Program-made: the position numbers and the translations under genes
Source: Streptomyces sp. SKN60
GTDB taxonomy: Bacteria > Actinomycetota > Actinomycetes > Streptomycetales > Streptomycetaceae
Direction: 5' to 3'
DNA length: 64,000 nt
Assembly (NCBI RefSeq): GCF_026236535.1
Contig: NZ_JAHTMW010000018.1
Coordinates: 62,001 to 126,000, forward strand
The notes under the pieces: model-generated
Databases searched by the model: none
Seen by the model: only the letters and a program-made list of their open reading frames with translations
Told to the model about the DNA's origin: nothing
In this document: piece after piece, positions 41,522-50,008 of the stretch
Position numbering within the stretch: position 1 is the stretch's first letter
How the letters are laid out: every line of letters starts with the position of its first letter

Positions 41522-43243
41522 TCAGGAGACCAGCGGGGCGTCCACCTCGGTGAGCTTCACCGTGCACAGTCCGCCGCGCTCGGTGGTCACGTCCGTGACC
41601 TCCAGCTGGGTGCCCGGGGCGAGGATGTACTCCTCCTCCCCGGTGAACGCGGAGAAGCTGCGGATGCCGACCGCACGCGCGGGGGTCACCTCGAACAGGG
41701 TGCGCTTGCCGCGGCTGCCCAGGAAGGCCCGCGCGACGCTCAGCTCGGAGGTGCACGAGGAGACGCCCCACCAGGTGACCGTGGACCCCAGCGGGTACTG
41801 GCGGCGCAGGTCGAGACCGACACCGCGCCACAGCGGCTCGGTGCGGGCCGGGAGTCCGGAGACCGCGGAGAACAGCAGCCGCAGATAGGGCAGATACGGC
41901 TGGAGGCGGCTGCGGTCCGGGGAGCGCAGCACGGCGTTGATGGTGCGGTAGAAGCCCGACTCGCAGGTGTAGAGGAAGAGCGCGGCGATGGCGTCGGCGG
42001 ACAGTCCGCCGCCGGCCGGTTCGTCGGCCCGCCGCTTGCCGAACTCGCGCGAGCGGTCGATGTGCCGGGCGAGCCCGGCGAGCACGCCGGTGACCGGGGC
42101 GACGGCGTCCTCGAAGGACATCAGCGGAGTGTCGAACACTCCGGTGACCGGCGGCAGGACCTGGCCCTCGTCCCGAACGCTGGTGAGCCGCTCCAGATAC
42201 AGCTGGTGCAGTTCCATCGTGGAGGTGATGAAGGCGCCCATGCGCGCGGCGACGTCGGCGTCCGGGGCCGCCGAGCCCGTACCCGTACCCGTACCGGCGC
42301 TGTCGCCGTCGCCGTCGCCGACGGTCGGCTTGTTCCAGCCCTTGCTGGGCAGCCAGTCGACGGGGTCGGCGCCCAGCGACAGCAGGGCGTCGTTGACGGT
42401 GGCGAGGTGGTCGCCCTCGCAGAAGATGTCGCCCTGCGCCGCCGGGTTGGCGTGGTCGATGTGCCGCACCTCCACGCCCGGGTACTTCTTCTCCAGGCGC
42501 AGCACGGTGCGCTTCAGGCTGCGGGCGTGGGCGCCCCACCAGGCGAAGACGACGCCGCGGTCCTCCGGGTCCTCGGCCTCCTGCTTGGCCCGGAGGATCT
42601 CCTCGACGATCCGCTCGGCGACCGGCCGCCAGAAGGTGGTGTGCTGGTCGGTGCCCATGGCGCCGTCGGCGCTGGCGGTCAGCGAGGCGTTGAGCAGCAG
42701 CACGCCCTGGGTGAGCATGGCCTGGAACCACTCGGGCGGCTGGACCGTGTCGCGTTCCTTGAGGAGGGCGCGGACGTCGGCGATGGGGGTCTTCTTGACG
42801 ATGCCGTACTTCCACATCGCGGCCGCCTTGATGAGGCAGCGGATGCTGACGACCCGCCCGAACTGGCTGTCCTTCCAGTCGTTGAAGGTGTTGTCGAACA
42901 TCGCGATGCCGGTGGCGCTCTCCGGCCGCGGGTAGGGGTTCTGGCCGAAGACGACGACCTTCCACTTGTGCGGCGGGTGGGGCTTGAGCGCCTGGAAGGT
43001 CAGTTCGCGGACGGGTACGACCTGGGGGCTGCGGCCGGGGCCGATGAAGTGGGCGGCGTCGTGGCGGGCCTCGATGACAGGCTTCAGGACGGGCAGCCAG
43101 GCCTCGCCGCCGCCGGTGAAGAGCTCGGCGAGGGCCAGCGGGTCGTTCGGGTCGGGCTGGGGCGCGGGCGTGGCGGTCGCGTCGCTCAAGGAGGAACTCC
43201 CGGTCGTGGTGCCTGAGGAATGGGGGTGGCCGCCGGCCGTCAT
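41522..43243 (-). CDS. Uracil-DNA-glycosylase-like / ADP-ribosyltransferase fusion
   Basis: The product has 573 residues. Residues about 35-303 are a family-1 UDG fold: GQNPYPRPESATG (100-112, normally GQDPYH), LLLNASLT (182-189), DHANPAAQGDIFCEGDH (263-279, normally HPSPLS...) and a DPVDWLP end. The catalytic Asp is Asn102 and the following His is Pro105. A Gly/Asp/Thr linker (305-330) leads to an ART domain (about 415-573): FLYTCESGFYRTINAVLR, R473 (LWRGVG), WWGVSSCTS (491-499) and Glu536-x-Glu538 (GEEEYILAPGT), an R-S-ExE arginine-type mono-ADP-ribosyltransferase signature. A macrodomain gene lies 52 bp upstream on the same strand. ATG 43243 has a poor ribosome binding site. TTG 43189 has GGAG at 7 nt and may be the true start. 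Confidence 0.82.
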   Translation of the reverse strand: MTAGGHPHSSGTTTGSSSLSDATATPAPQPDPNDPLALAELFTGGGEAWLPVLKPVIEARHDAAHFIGPGRSPQVVPVRELTFQALKPHPPHKWKVVVFGQNPYPRPESATGIAMFDNTFNDWKDSQFGRVVSIRCLIKAAAMWKYGIVKKTPIADVRALLKERDTVQPPEWFQAMLTQGVLLLNASLTASADGAMGTDQHTTFWRPVAERIVEEILRAKQEAEDPEDRGVVFAWWGAHARSLKRTVLRLEKKYPGVEVRHIDHANPAAQGDIFCEGDHLATVNDALLSLGADPVDWLPSKGWNKPTVGDGDGDSAGTGTGTGSAAPDADVAARMGAFITSTMELHQLYLERLTSVRDEGQVLPPVTGVFDTPLMSFEDAVAPVTGVLAGLARHIDRSREFGKRRADEPAGGGLSADAIAALFLYTCESGFYRTINAVLRSPDRSRLQPYLPYLRLLFSAVSGLPARTEPLWRGVGLDLRRQYPLGSTVTWWGVSSCTSELSVARAFLGSRGKRTLFEVTPARAVGIRSFSAFTGEEEYILAPGTQLEVTDVTTERGGLCTVKLTEVDAPLVS

Positions 43244-43295
43244 GGCGGCGCCGGAGGCGGCCGACGTGGTGTTCGAAGTGGTGGTCGGAGTGGCC

Positions 43296-43973
43296 TCAGC
43301 GGCGAAAGGAATGCCCTTTCGGCGGCGTGATCCGCACCCTCGTGGTCTCCGGGGCCTGGTCGATGCCGGCGAGCTGGGTGGTGATGGTGGCGCGCAGCTC
43401 GTCGTCGTCCTCGAACCAGTGGTCGTGGAAGAGGGTGTAGCCGGTCCACATCAGGTTGGCGCAGATCCGGGCCGGCACACGGCCGGTCGCGGCGCCCATC
43501 CCGACCAGGGCGACCGAGCGGATGCTGCCGGGCGCCTTCCGGTTGTGCCGGTGCACGGCCTGGAACGCGGCCGCGCAGGCCATGGCGACGTTGAGGGTCT
43601 CGCTCACGTTCTGCGAGGAACCCACCATGGTCGGCGTGGAGATCACGAAACGCGGGACGGTCGCCCCGGACGGCACGCACACGGCGCTGCCGACCGGCAT
43701 GCGGCCGGCGAACCGGTCGCGGATCGCCCGCTGCACCCGCAGCTGGATACCGGCCCCGAGGTGCCGCTTGATCACGGCGTCGACGCCGCCGTCCATCCGC
43801 CCCGCCGCGTTCGTCGGCGTGACCCACGCGTCCACGTCCTCGTCGAGGATCGAGCCCCGCCGGATCTCGATCCCGGGAGTGTCGGCGAACGCCGCCCGCC
43901 AGGCCTCCACCACACCCGCGTTGACGTCTGTCAGAACCACCCGCAGCGTGGTGTCCGCACAGCCCATGGTCAT
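43296..43973 (-). CDS. Macrodomain protein, probable ADP-ribose hydrolase
   Basis: This 225-residue macrodomain has IRRGSILDEDVDAWVTPTNAAGRMDGGVD (37-65) with ADP-ribose-contacting Asn55 and GG62-63, and a second phosphate loop ALVGMGAATGRVP (155-167). Macrodomains bind or remove ADP-ribose. Being immediately upstream of, and probably co-transcribed with, an ART-containing gene, it is likely the antidote or reverser of that activity. ATG 43973 follows CAGGGGG. Catalytic activity cannot be proved from sequence. A pure ADP-ribose reader is the alternative. Confidence 0.82.
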   Translation of the reverse strand: MTMGCADTTLRVVLTDVNAGVVEAWRAAFADTPGIEIRRGSILDEDVDAWVTPTNAAGRMDGGVDAVIKRHLGAGIQLRVQRAIRDRFAGRMPVGSAVCVPSGATVPRFVISTPTMVGSSQNVSETLNVAMACAAAFQAVHRHNRKAPGSIRSVALVGMGAATGRVPARICANLMWTGYTLFHDHWFEDDDELRATITTQLAGIDQAPETTRVRITPPKGHSFRR

Positions 43974-44068
43974 CGATGCCCCCTGTCAGGAACGCTCTCT
44001 TCCAACACCCCCGACGCTATCGGCCGCCACTGACAACGCCCCCGGGCCGCAGGGACGCTGACCTGCCG

Positions 44069-44950
44069 TCACCCGGTCTGCACGGCGGGGCAGCGGACAA
44101 AGGGGTGGTTGAGGTGCGGCGTGGCCAGGAGGGTGCCCGGGCGGGCGGTGTCGGCGAGGAGGTCCTCACGGGTGCGGCGCGCGCGGGCCGGGTCCGCTTC
44201 GTACGCGTAGCAGACGGTGGGGTCGGCGAGCTGGACGGCGTGGACGAGGACGTCGCCGGTGACCAGGAGCCGCTGCCCGGCGTCCTCGACCAACAGGGAC
44301 TGGTGGCCCGGGGTGTGGCCGGGGGTGGCGAGGAGCGTGAGGCCGCCGGCGGGGGCGTACGGCAGCGGGGTGCGTCCTTCGACCTCGTGCAGCTGTCCGG
44401 CACGCCGCAGGGGTTCGACGACATGGCGCCGGGCGATGTGATCGGGGGCGAGCGCGGCGGTCTCGGCGCGCTGGACGACGTAGTGGGCGTCGGGGAAGAC
44501 GGGGACGCCGTCGAGGGTCACGGACCAGCCGTAGTGGTCGTCGTGGAGGTGCGTGAGGACGACGGTGTCCACGTCGCCCGGGCGGATGCCGGCGGCGGCC
44601 AGCACGCGCGGGAGGCTGCCCGGGACGGGAGTCCAGTCGGAGGCCGGGCTGCCGGCCGGGCCGATGCCGGTGTCGACGAGGGTGATCCGGTCGCCGGGGC
44701 CCTGGATCAGGTAGCAGCGGAAGTCCAGCTCCCAGCCGTCGTCGGCTCCGAACGCGGCCGGGTCGAGCCGCCGGGCCCGCTCCCAGGCCTCCGGCGTGGC
44801 GTCCGGGAAGGCGGTGGAGGCCTTGTCGGGGAAGGTGCCGTGGGCGTCGAGGAGGGCGAGCACGCGGTAGCGGCCGAGTCGGCGCTCCGCTGCCCGACCG
44901 CCTTGGGCGGCGGAGGCGTCGGAGTGCGCGGGCGTGGGGCCGGACGTCAT
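44069..44950 (-). CDS. Metallo-beta-lactamase-fold hydrolase
   Basis: This 293-residue MBL-fold protein has metal motif HLHDDH (about 137-142), downstream His in TPGHTPGHQSLL, Asp in VTGDVLVHA and a final His in ATPHLNHP. The layout resembles quorum-quenching lactonase/MBL-like Streptomyces proteins. ATG 44950 has AGGAAGG upstream. It diverges from a carboxylesterase gene and is separated from the macrodomain gene by 95 bp on the same strand. Substrate is not predictable. Lactones are one possibility. Confidence 0.87.
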   Translation of the reverse strand: MTSGPTPAHSDASAAQGGRAAERRLGRYRVLALLDAHGTFPDKASTAFPDATPEAWERARRLDPAAFGADDGWELDFRCYLIQGPGDRITLVDTGIGPAGSPASDWTPVPGSLPRVLAAAGIRPGDVDTVVLTHLHDDHYGWSVTLDGVPVFPDAHYVVQRAETAALAPDHIARRHVVEPLRRAGQLHEVEGRTPLPYAPAGGLTLLATPGHTPGHQSLLVEDAGQRLLVTGDVLVHAVQLADPTVCYAYEADPARARRTREDLLADTARPGTLLATPHLNHPFVRCPAVQTG

Positions 44951-45085
44951 CGGTGGTCCTTCCTGAGGAATGGCCGGGCGGCGGCACAGCGTACGGCAGG
45001 GCTGCCGGGGGCCTACGGGACTCGGTCGTCCGTCCGCCGCACATGATCTTCAGTAGGGTGTGGGGCCGGAGACACGGGGGCATCA

Positions 45086-46627
45086 GTGAGCGACATGTCG
45101 GAGGCAGGGACCGAGTTCCGTACGTCGAAGGGCCGGGTGCGCGGCCGGCGGGCGGACGACGGGGGCGTGGCCGTGCTCGGGATCCCGTACGGCGCCCCGC
45201 CCTTCGGCCCGGACCGGTTCCGGCCGCCGCGTCCGGCGGCCGGGTGGAGCGGGACGCGGGACTGCGCGGCCTTCGGGCCGATCGCCCCGCAGTCGGCGCG
45301 GCTGCCGGGTGCGCCGGTGTGGGAGCCGGGGGACGAGGACGTCCTCACGGTCAACGTATGGACGCCGCCGCGCCCCAGGGCCGGGGCGCCGCTGCCGGTG
45401 CTCGTGTGGATCCACGGCGGCGCGTACACCTTCGGTTCGCCCGCCCAGCCCGACTTCGACGGTGCCGCGCTGGCCCGTGCCGGGGCGGTCGTGGTGAGCG
45501 TGGGTCACCGGATCGGTTTCGAGGGCTTCGGCCATGTGCCCGGTTTTCCGGACAACCGGGGGCTGCTCGACGTGGTGGCGGCGCTGCGCTGGATTCGGGA
45601 CGAGATCGCCGCGTTCGGCGGCGACCCGGGGCGGGTCACGGTCGCCGGGCAGTCCTCGGGCGCCGGGTCGGCGGTGTGCCTGATGGCGATGGAGGAGGCG
45701 CGCGGGCTGTTCCACCGGGTGATCGCCCACAGCGTGCCCAGCGCCTTCTTCACGCCCGGGGTGGCCGCCGCCGTGACCGCCGCCGTCGCGGCGGAGGCCG
45801 GGGTCGCCGCGACGGCCGACGGGCTGCGGTCCGCGGTGCCGGAGCGGCTCGTGGCGGCCGCCGACCGGGTCGCCGCGCGCTGCCGGGAGGGCGACCCGGT
45901 GGCGGCGGTGCAGGCGTACAACCCGGTGGTGTTCCAGCCCGTGATCGACGGCACGGTGCTGGCGGCGGCTCCGCTGGACGCATTGGCGGCCGGGGCGGCG
46001 CGGGACGTGGACCTGCTGGTGTGCCACACCGTGGAGGAGTGCTGGTTCCTGCACCGGGTCGGGGCGATCAGGGACGTCACGACCGAGGACGAACTCGACG
46101 CCTTCGTACGGGCCTTCCCGCTGCCCGCCGCGCCCGCCGCCGGGTACCGGGAGCTGATGCCGCAGGCTCCGGTACGGGACCGCTATCTGGCGCTGTTCGG
46201 CGACGCGCAGTTCGGCGAGTACAGTAGCCGGCTCGCCGAGCGGCACGCCCGTGCCGGCGGCCGGGCCCACCTCTCCCGCTTCGCCCGTACGCGCCCCGTC
46301 CCGGGCGGCCGGGCCCGGCCCTGGCACACCGCCGACGTGCCCTTCGCCTTCGGCAACCTCGACGCGGAGGGCGCCGACTTCCTCCTCGGCGACGCCCCGG
46401 ACGCGGACGACCGCGCCCTGTCCGCGCGCATGGTGCGCGCCTGGGTGGACTTCGCCGGCACCGGCGACCCCGGCTGGCCCGCGCTCACTCCGGACGCCAC
46501 GCCGGTCCGTCACTGGGCCGTGCCCGGAGATCACCTGACGGACGACGTCACGGCGCCGGGCCGCCGGGCGCTCTGGAGGGAGGTCGGCTTCGGCCCGATC
46601 CGGCTCCCGGAGGGGAGTGACGGGTGA
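45086..46627 (+). CDS. Type-B carboxylesterase
   Basis: This 513-residue esterase of the carboxylesterase/para-nitrobenzyl esterase family has N-terminal GIPYGAPPFGPDRFRPP, EDVLTVNVWTP, oxyanion IHGGAYTFGS and nucleophile elbow GQSSGAGSAVCLM (GQSSG instead of the usual GESAG). The C-terminal catalytic His is in PWHTADVPFAFGNL. The start is GTG 45086 with GGGGG 5 nt upstream. ATG 45095 is a less likely start. A terminator at 46635 ends the unit. Substrate unknown; xenobiotic or natural-product esters are typical. Confidence 0.88.
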   Translation: MSDMSEAGTEFRTSKGRVRGRRADDGGVAVLGIPYGAPPFGPDRFRPPRPAAGWSGTRDCAAFGPIAPQSARLPGAPVWEPGDEDVLTVNVWTPPRPRAGAPLPVLVWIHGGAYTFGSPAQPDFDGAALARAGAVVVSVGHRIGFEGFGHVPGFPDNRGLLDVVAALRWIRDEIAAFGGDPGRVTVAGQSSGAGSAVCLMAMEEARGLFHRVIAHSVPSAFFTPGVAAAVTAAVAAEAGVAATADGLRSAVPERLVAAADRVAARCREGDPVAAVQAYNPVVFQPVIDGTVLAAAPLDALAAGAARDVDLLVCHTVEECWFLHRVGAIRDVTTEDELDAFVRAFPLPAAPAAGYRELMPQAPVRDRYLALFGDAQFGEYSSRLAERHARAGGRAHLSRFARTRPVPGGRARPWHTADVPFAFGNLDAEGADFLLGDAPDADDRALSARMVRAWVDFAGTGDPGWPALTPDATPVRHWAVPGDHLTDDVTAPGRRALWREVGFGPIRLPEGSDG

Positions 46628-46634
46628 CGGAGGA

Positions 46635-46667
46635 GAACCCTCACCCTTGACCCGAGGGTGAGGGTTC
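46635..46667 (+). terminator. Hairpin terminator after the carboxylesterase
   Basis: GAACCCTCACCCT (46635-46647) pairs perfectly with 46655-46667 across a 7-nt loop, 8 bp after the stop codon. Confidence 0.9.
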
Positions 46668-46830
46668 ACTCGATGAGAGGTGACGAGCTGTCATCGACGC
46701 CTGTCCGCCGTGAGGGGCGGGTCCGGTCGTACCTCGCCGTGTTCCGGCCGTATTCCTGCTGTCCGGCACCTCCCGCCGGGGGCCGGGCCGGCAGTACCGT
46801 GGGAGGCGTACGAGACGAGGAGGCACGCTC

Positions 46831-47151
46831 ATGAGTCCTCTGCCCCGCCACACCCTTTACGCCAGCCCGTACCGGCTCGAGGACCACGAGGGTCCGCAGA
46901 CGCTCGCCGAGTTGCGCGCCGCGCTCGCCGACATCGATCCCGCCGAACTGACCGCCTTCGACGCGCGCCTCGAGGCGGCCCGGTTCGGGGACGGGTATCG
47001 CTCGGTCATCACGCAGGCCCGGCAGCTGGTGGCGATCCGGACGCGCCCGGAGGTGCGGGAGGCGATACGCGCGTCGCTCGCCGGTGAGACGGAACTGATG
47101 ACGGTGGAGGATCTGTTCGCCGAGCTCGACAAGGGCGGCGCCGCCTCGTGA
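46831..47151 (+). CDS. DUF6247-like protein, putative antitoxin-type partner
   Basis: This 106-residue acidic-basic helical protein (ADIDPAELTAFDARLEAARFG, ITQARQLVAIRTRPEVREAIRASL, MTVEDLFAELDKG) resembles small Streptomyces DUF6247 proteins found ahead of RelE-like genes. ATG 46831 has GAGGAGG upstream. Its stop overlaps the next start (GTGA), the coupling expected of a type II toxin-antitoxin pair. Whether it is a true antitoxin is inference. Confidence 0.72.
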   Translation: MSPLPRHTLYASPYRLEDHEGPQTLAELRAALADIDPAELTAFDARLEAARFGDGYRSVITQARQLVAIRTRPEVREAIRASLAGETELMTVEDLFAELDKGGAAS

Positions 47152-47432
47152 CCCACTGGATGGTCGAGATCCCCCGCCGGCTCTACAACGAGATCGCCCA
47201 CCTCTCCCCCGGCGGCCGCCGCGCCCTCCACGACGCCCTGGCCGCGCTGGCCGAGGACCCCCGCCCGGCCGAGTCCCGGCCCCAGCCGGTGCGGGGCGCG
47301 GAGCTGCGCCGGGTCGCCACCCTGCCGGCCGGCGACAACGGTCTCACCATCACGCTCCTGTACCGCGTCCACGACCCCGTCGGCGACGAGCCGGGCCGCG
47401 TCGAGATCATCTTCCTCGTCGCCGGGCCATAG
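47148..47432 (+). CDS. RelE/ParE-like protein, putative toxin
   Basis: The product has 94 residues with the RelE/ParE-like layout. An N-terminal helical part reads VEIPRRLYNEIAHLSPGGRRALHDALAALAEDP. The beta-sheet half reads RGAELRRVATLPAGDNGLTITLLYRVHD...GRVEIIFLVAGP. Arg/Lys positions for RNA cleavage are not certain. The GTG start overlaps the partner gene by 4 nt, so synthesis depends on it. It may be a ribonuclease toxin or a domesticated relative. Confidence 0.68.
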   Translation: MTHWMVEIPRRLYNEIAHLSPGGRRALHDALAALAEDPRPAESRPQPVRGAELRRVATLPAGDNGLTITLLYRVHDPVGDEPGRVEIIFLVAGP

Positions 47433-47444
47433 CGTCCGGGCCGA

Positions 47445-48035
47445 TCAGAACTTGCCCATGTGCTGGGCCGTGCGGTGGCCGAGGCGGGCGGTGAGGTCGG
47501 CGACGAAGGCGTCCGAGAGCGGGGGCCAGCCCCAGAACTCGAAGCAGACCGTGCCCAGGGCGTAGGGGTCGCCCCACCGCCAGTCGGTGACCGGGGAGGG
47601 GGTGGCGCAGGCGGGGCAGGTGGCCTCGCCCGTACCGCCGGCCTCCCAGGCTTCGACGGCGGACCGGAAGGGGGCCCAGGTCCGCTCGTCCGCCTCGAAG
47701 GAGTTCGGGTAGTCGATGAAGGTGGTACGGGCGGCGCAGCGCGGGCAGACGGCGTATTCGGCGTCGTCCTCGCCCTGGCCGCCGACGAAGTGGTGGCGGC
47801 CGGTGATAACGGCGACCGGGCCCGGGCCCCAGCCGGGTTCGGTCTGGAGGGCGCGGGCCCACTCGGGGCCGGCGGCGAAGCCCTCGTCCGCGTACCGGCT
47901 GTACATCCCTTCGCGGTCCGGTTCGCGGGTCAGGATGCCCTCGGCGACGAGCCAGTCCAGGACGCGGGCCGCGAGCGGGCCGGCCTCCTCCGCCGTGGCT
48001 TCGATGTCGACGACCCGCTCGAAGTAGTCCCCCAC
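47445..48035 (-). CDS. Uncharacterised zinc-ribbon-like protein
   Basis: This 196-residue cytoplasmic protein has a first CxxC in YAVCPRCAARTTF and a second in EATCPACATPSPV, together a likely zinc ribbon. Flanking aromatic-rich segments (DYFERVVDIEATAEEAG, PVTDWRWGDPYALGTVCFEFWGWPP) match a protein type common in Streptomyces but of unknown role. The start is GTG 48035 with GGGA upstream. It converges on the RelE-like gene with a 12-bp gap. Confidence 0.7.
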   Translation of the reverse strand: MGDYFERVVDIEATAEEAGPLAARVLDWLVAEGILTREPDREGMYSRYADEGFAAGPEWARALQTEPGWGPGPVAVITGRHHFVGGQGEDDAEYAVCPRCAARTTFIDYPNSFEADERTWAPFRSAVEAWEAGGTGEATCPACATPSPVTDWRWGDPYALGTVCFEFWGWPPLSDAFVADLTARLGHRTAQHMGKF

Positions 48036-48126
48036 AGCCGCTGTTCCCTCCCGTGTCCGGCCGCGGTCCGGCCTCGTGCGTCCACTCTCGCACCCGGCAC
48101 CGACAGTGCCGCCGCCCGCCGGTCGG

Positions 48127-49608
48127 TCAGTCCACCGGCCAGGTGTGCGCGGGGGCGTTGAGGTGCATGTAGTCGATGTACTGACGGGTCATCCGGCGCA
48201 GCGCCTCGGGGCGGGGCAGATGGGTGACGTCGTGGAGGTGGTGGAAGGTCTCGGACTGCCACACGGCGCCGTTGCGGGCGCTGACGCAGCGCTGTTCGAC
48301 GATGCCGAGGAGGGGTTCGCGCCACGCGGTGTCGAGGCCGAGGCGTTCCAGGCCGCGGTGGGCGAGCGGGAGCAGGCGGCGCAGGACGAGTTCGGTGACG
48401 GGGATCTGGCCCATGCCCGGCCAGAAGAGTTCGGCGTCGATGCCGCGGCGGGCGGCGGTGTGCAGGTTGTCCTCGGCGGCGGAGAAGGACATCCGGGTCC
48501 AGACGGGGCGGTCCTCGTCGACGAGGGCGCGCAGGAGCCCGTAGTAGAAGGCGCCGTTGGCCATGACGTCGGCGACGGTGGGTCCGGCGGGCAGGACGCG
48601 GTTCTCGACGCGGAGGTGCGGGACGCCGTCGACGACGGCGTAGACGGGCCGGTTCCAGCGGTAGACGGTGCCGTTGTGGAGGGTGAGTTCGGCGAGGTGC
48701 GGGATCTCGCCGCGGTCGAGGGTGGCTTCGGGGTCCTCGTCGTCGACCAGCGGGAGCAGGGCGGGGAAGTAGCGGGTGTTCTCCTCGAAGAGGTCGAAGA
48801 CGCTGGTGATCCAGCGTTCGCCGAACCAGACGCGGGGGCGCACGCCCTGGATCCTGATCTCGTCGGGGCGGGTGTCGGTGGCCTGTTCGAAGAGGGGGAT
48901 GCGGGTCTCGCTCCACAGTTCGCGGCCGAAGAGGAAGGGCGAGTTGGCGGCGAGGGCGATCTGGACGCCGGCGATGGCCTGGGCGGCGTTCCAGTGGTCG
49001 GCGAACTCCTCCGGGGCGACCTGGAGATGGAACTGGGTGCTGGTGCAGGCGGCCTCGGGGGTGATGGTGTCGGCGTAGGTGACGAGCCGTTCGACGCCGT
49101 CGATCTCGATGAGGAGGTCTTCGCCCCGCGCGGCGAAGATCTGCTCGTTGAGGAGGTGGTAGCGGGGGTTCTCGGAGAGGGCGTGGTGGTCGACGTCGGC
49201 GCGTTCCAGCGTGGGCAGGACGCCGATCATGACGAGGTGGGCGCCGACCGCGGAGGCGCGTTCCTCGGCGTGGTCGAGGGCCGCGCGGATCTCGCTCTCC
49301 CAGGCCTCGGGGCCGCCGCCGGCGGCGAAGCGGCGGGGCGCGAGGTTGATCTCCAGGTTGAAGCGGCCGAGCTCGCTGGACCAGGCGGGGTCCGCGATGG
49401 CTTCGAGGGCCTCTGAGCTCCGCATGGCGGGGCGGGCGGTCTCGTCGACGAGGTTGAGTTCGATCTCCAGGCCGACCTGTGGCCGCTCGACGTCGAAGCG
49501 TGACTCGCGCAGCAGACGGGCGAGCACGTCGAGGCAGATGTGCGTCCGGTCGCGGAACCGGCGGCGGTCGTCACGGGTGAACGTCTGCGCCGGGACGTCT
49601 CGTCCCAT
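48127..49608 (-). CDS. Glutamate-cysteine ligase-like enzyme
   Basis: This 493-residue member of the glutamate-cysteine ligase 2 superfamily (EgtA/YbdK-like carboxylate-amine ligases) has ATP/Mg-binding VGLEIELNLVDE near the N-terminus and FNLEINLAPRRF. It also has TSTQFHLQVAPEEFADHWNAAQAIA, the substrate-side ARNGAVWQSE and RQYIDYMHLNAPAHTWPV at the C-terminus. ATG 49608 follows GGGAGGACCC. Ergothioneine or other gamma-glutamyl peptide synthesis is possible, but no egtBCD genes are adjacent. It is probably a stand-alone gene. Confidence 0.8.
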   Translation of the reverse strand: MGRDVPAQTFTRDDRRRFRDRTHICLDVLARLLRESRFDVERPQVGLEIELNLVDETARPAMRSSEALEAIADPAWSSELGRFNLEINLAPRRFAAGGGPEAWESEIRAALDHAEERASAVGAHLVMIGVLPTLERADVDHHALSENPRYHLLNEQIFAARGEDLLIEIDGVERLVTYADTITPEAACTSTQFHLQVAPEEFADHWNAAQAIAGVQIALAANSPFLFGRELWSETRIPLFEQATDTRPDEIRIQGVRPRVWFGERWITSVFDLFEENTRYFPALLPLVDDEDPEATLDRGEIPHLAELTLHNGTVYRWNRPVYAVVDGVPHLRVENRVLPAGPTVADVMANGAFYYGLLRALVDEDRPVWTRMSFSAAEDNLHTAARRGIDAELFWPGMGQIPVTELVLRRLLPLAHRGLERLGLDTAWREPLLGIVEQRCVSARNGAVWQSETFHHLHDVTHLPRPEALRRMTRQYIDYMHLNAPAHTWPVD

Positions 49609-49783
49609 CGGGTCCTCCCGCGTGTCGTCCGGTGCGGAGCCCTTCTGTCCTCCTCTCAGCGTGCCACCGGGAGGCGTACGGCTGCCAGCGCGGGCCCGCA
49701 GGCTGGAAGAATGGCACCGACCACGCAAGATCCCGGAGCGCCGGGAGAACCGGGAGAACCGGGAAACAATGGGGGGAACGCGC

Positions 49784-50008
49784 ATGATCCTGCTCGTCCT
49801 GAGCGGTGTCCTCGTGCTGGCCGTCGCGGGCTGCGGCTGTGTCGTCTGGGCGGCGCGCGGCGGACCGCGCTGGGTGCGGGGTGTGGCGGCGGTGACGCTC
49901 GCCGCCGGTGAGCTGGTCCGTGGCGCGCAGCGGTCGAGCCGCCGGCGGCAGTCGCAGGAGCAGCGGTTCCTCGGGAACGGCGGGGGCGACGGTGGCGGCA
50001 GCGACTGA
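49784..50008 (+). CDS. Small single-pass membrane protein
   Basis: This 74-residue protein has a long hydrophobic N-terminus (MILLVLSGVLVLAVAGCGCVVWA) followed by a basic, Arg/Ser/Gln-rich tail. ATG 49784 has GGGGGG 7 nt upstream. ATG 49769 is in frame but poorer. A 9-bp tandem motif (CCGGGAGAA, three near-copies from 49741) lies in the leader. The stop lies within the start region of the ComB-like gene, so the two are probably co-translated. Function unknown. Confidence 0.6.
   Translation: MILLVLSGVLVLAVAGCGCVVWAARGGPRWVRGVAAVTLAAGELVRGAQRSSRRRQSQEQRFLGNGGGDGGGSD

Noticed and set aside
41522..43973. Canonical DarTG system
   Set aside because: The ART has an arginine-type R-S-ExE signature and a UDG module, unlike the DarT DNA-modifying fold, so the name DarTG is not applied.
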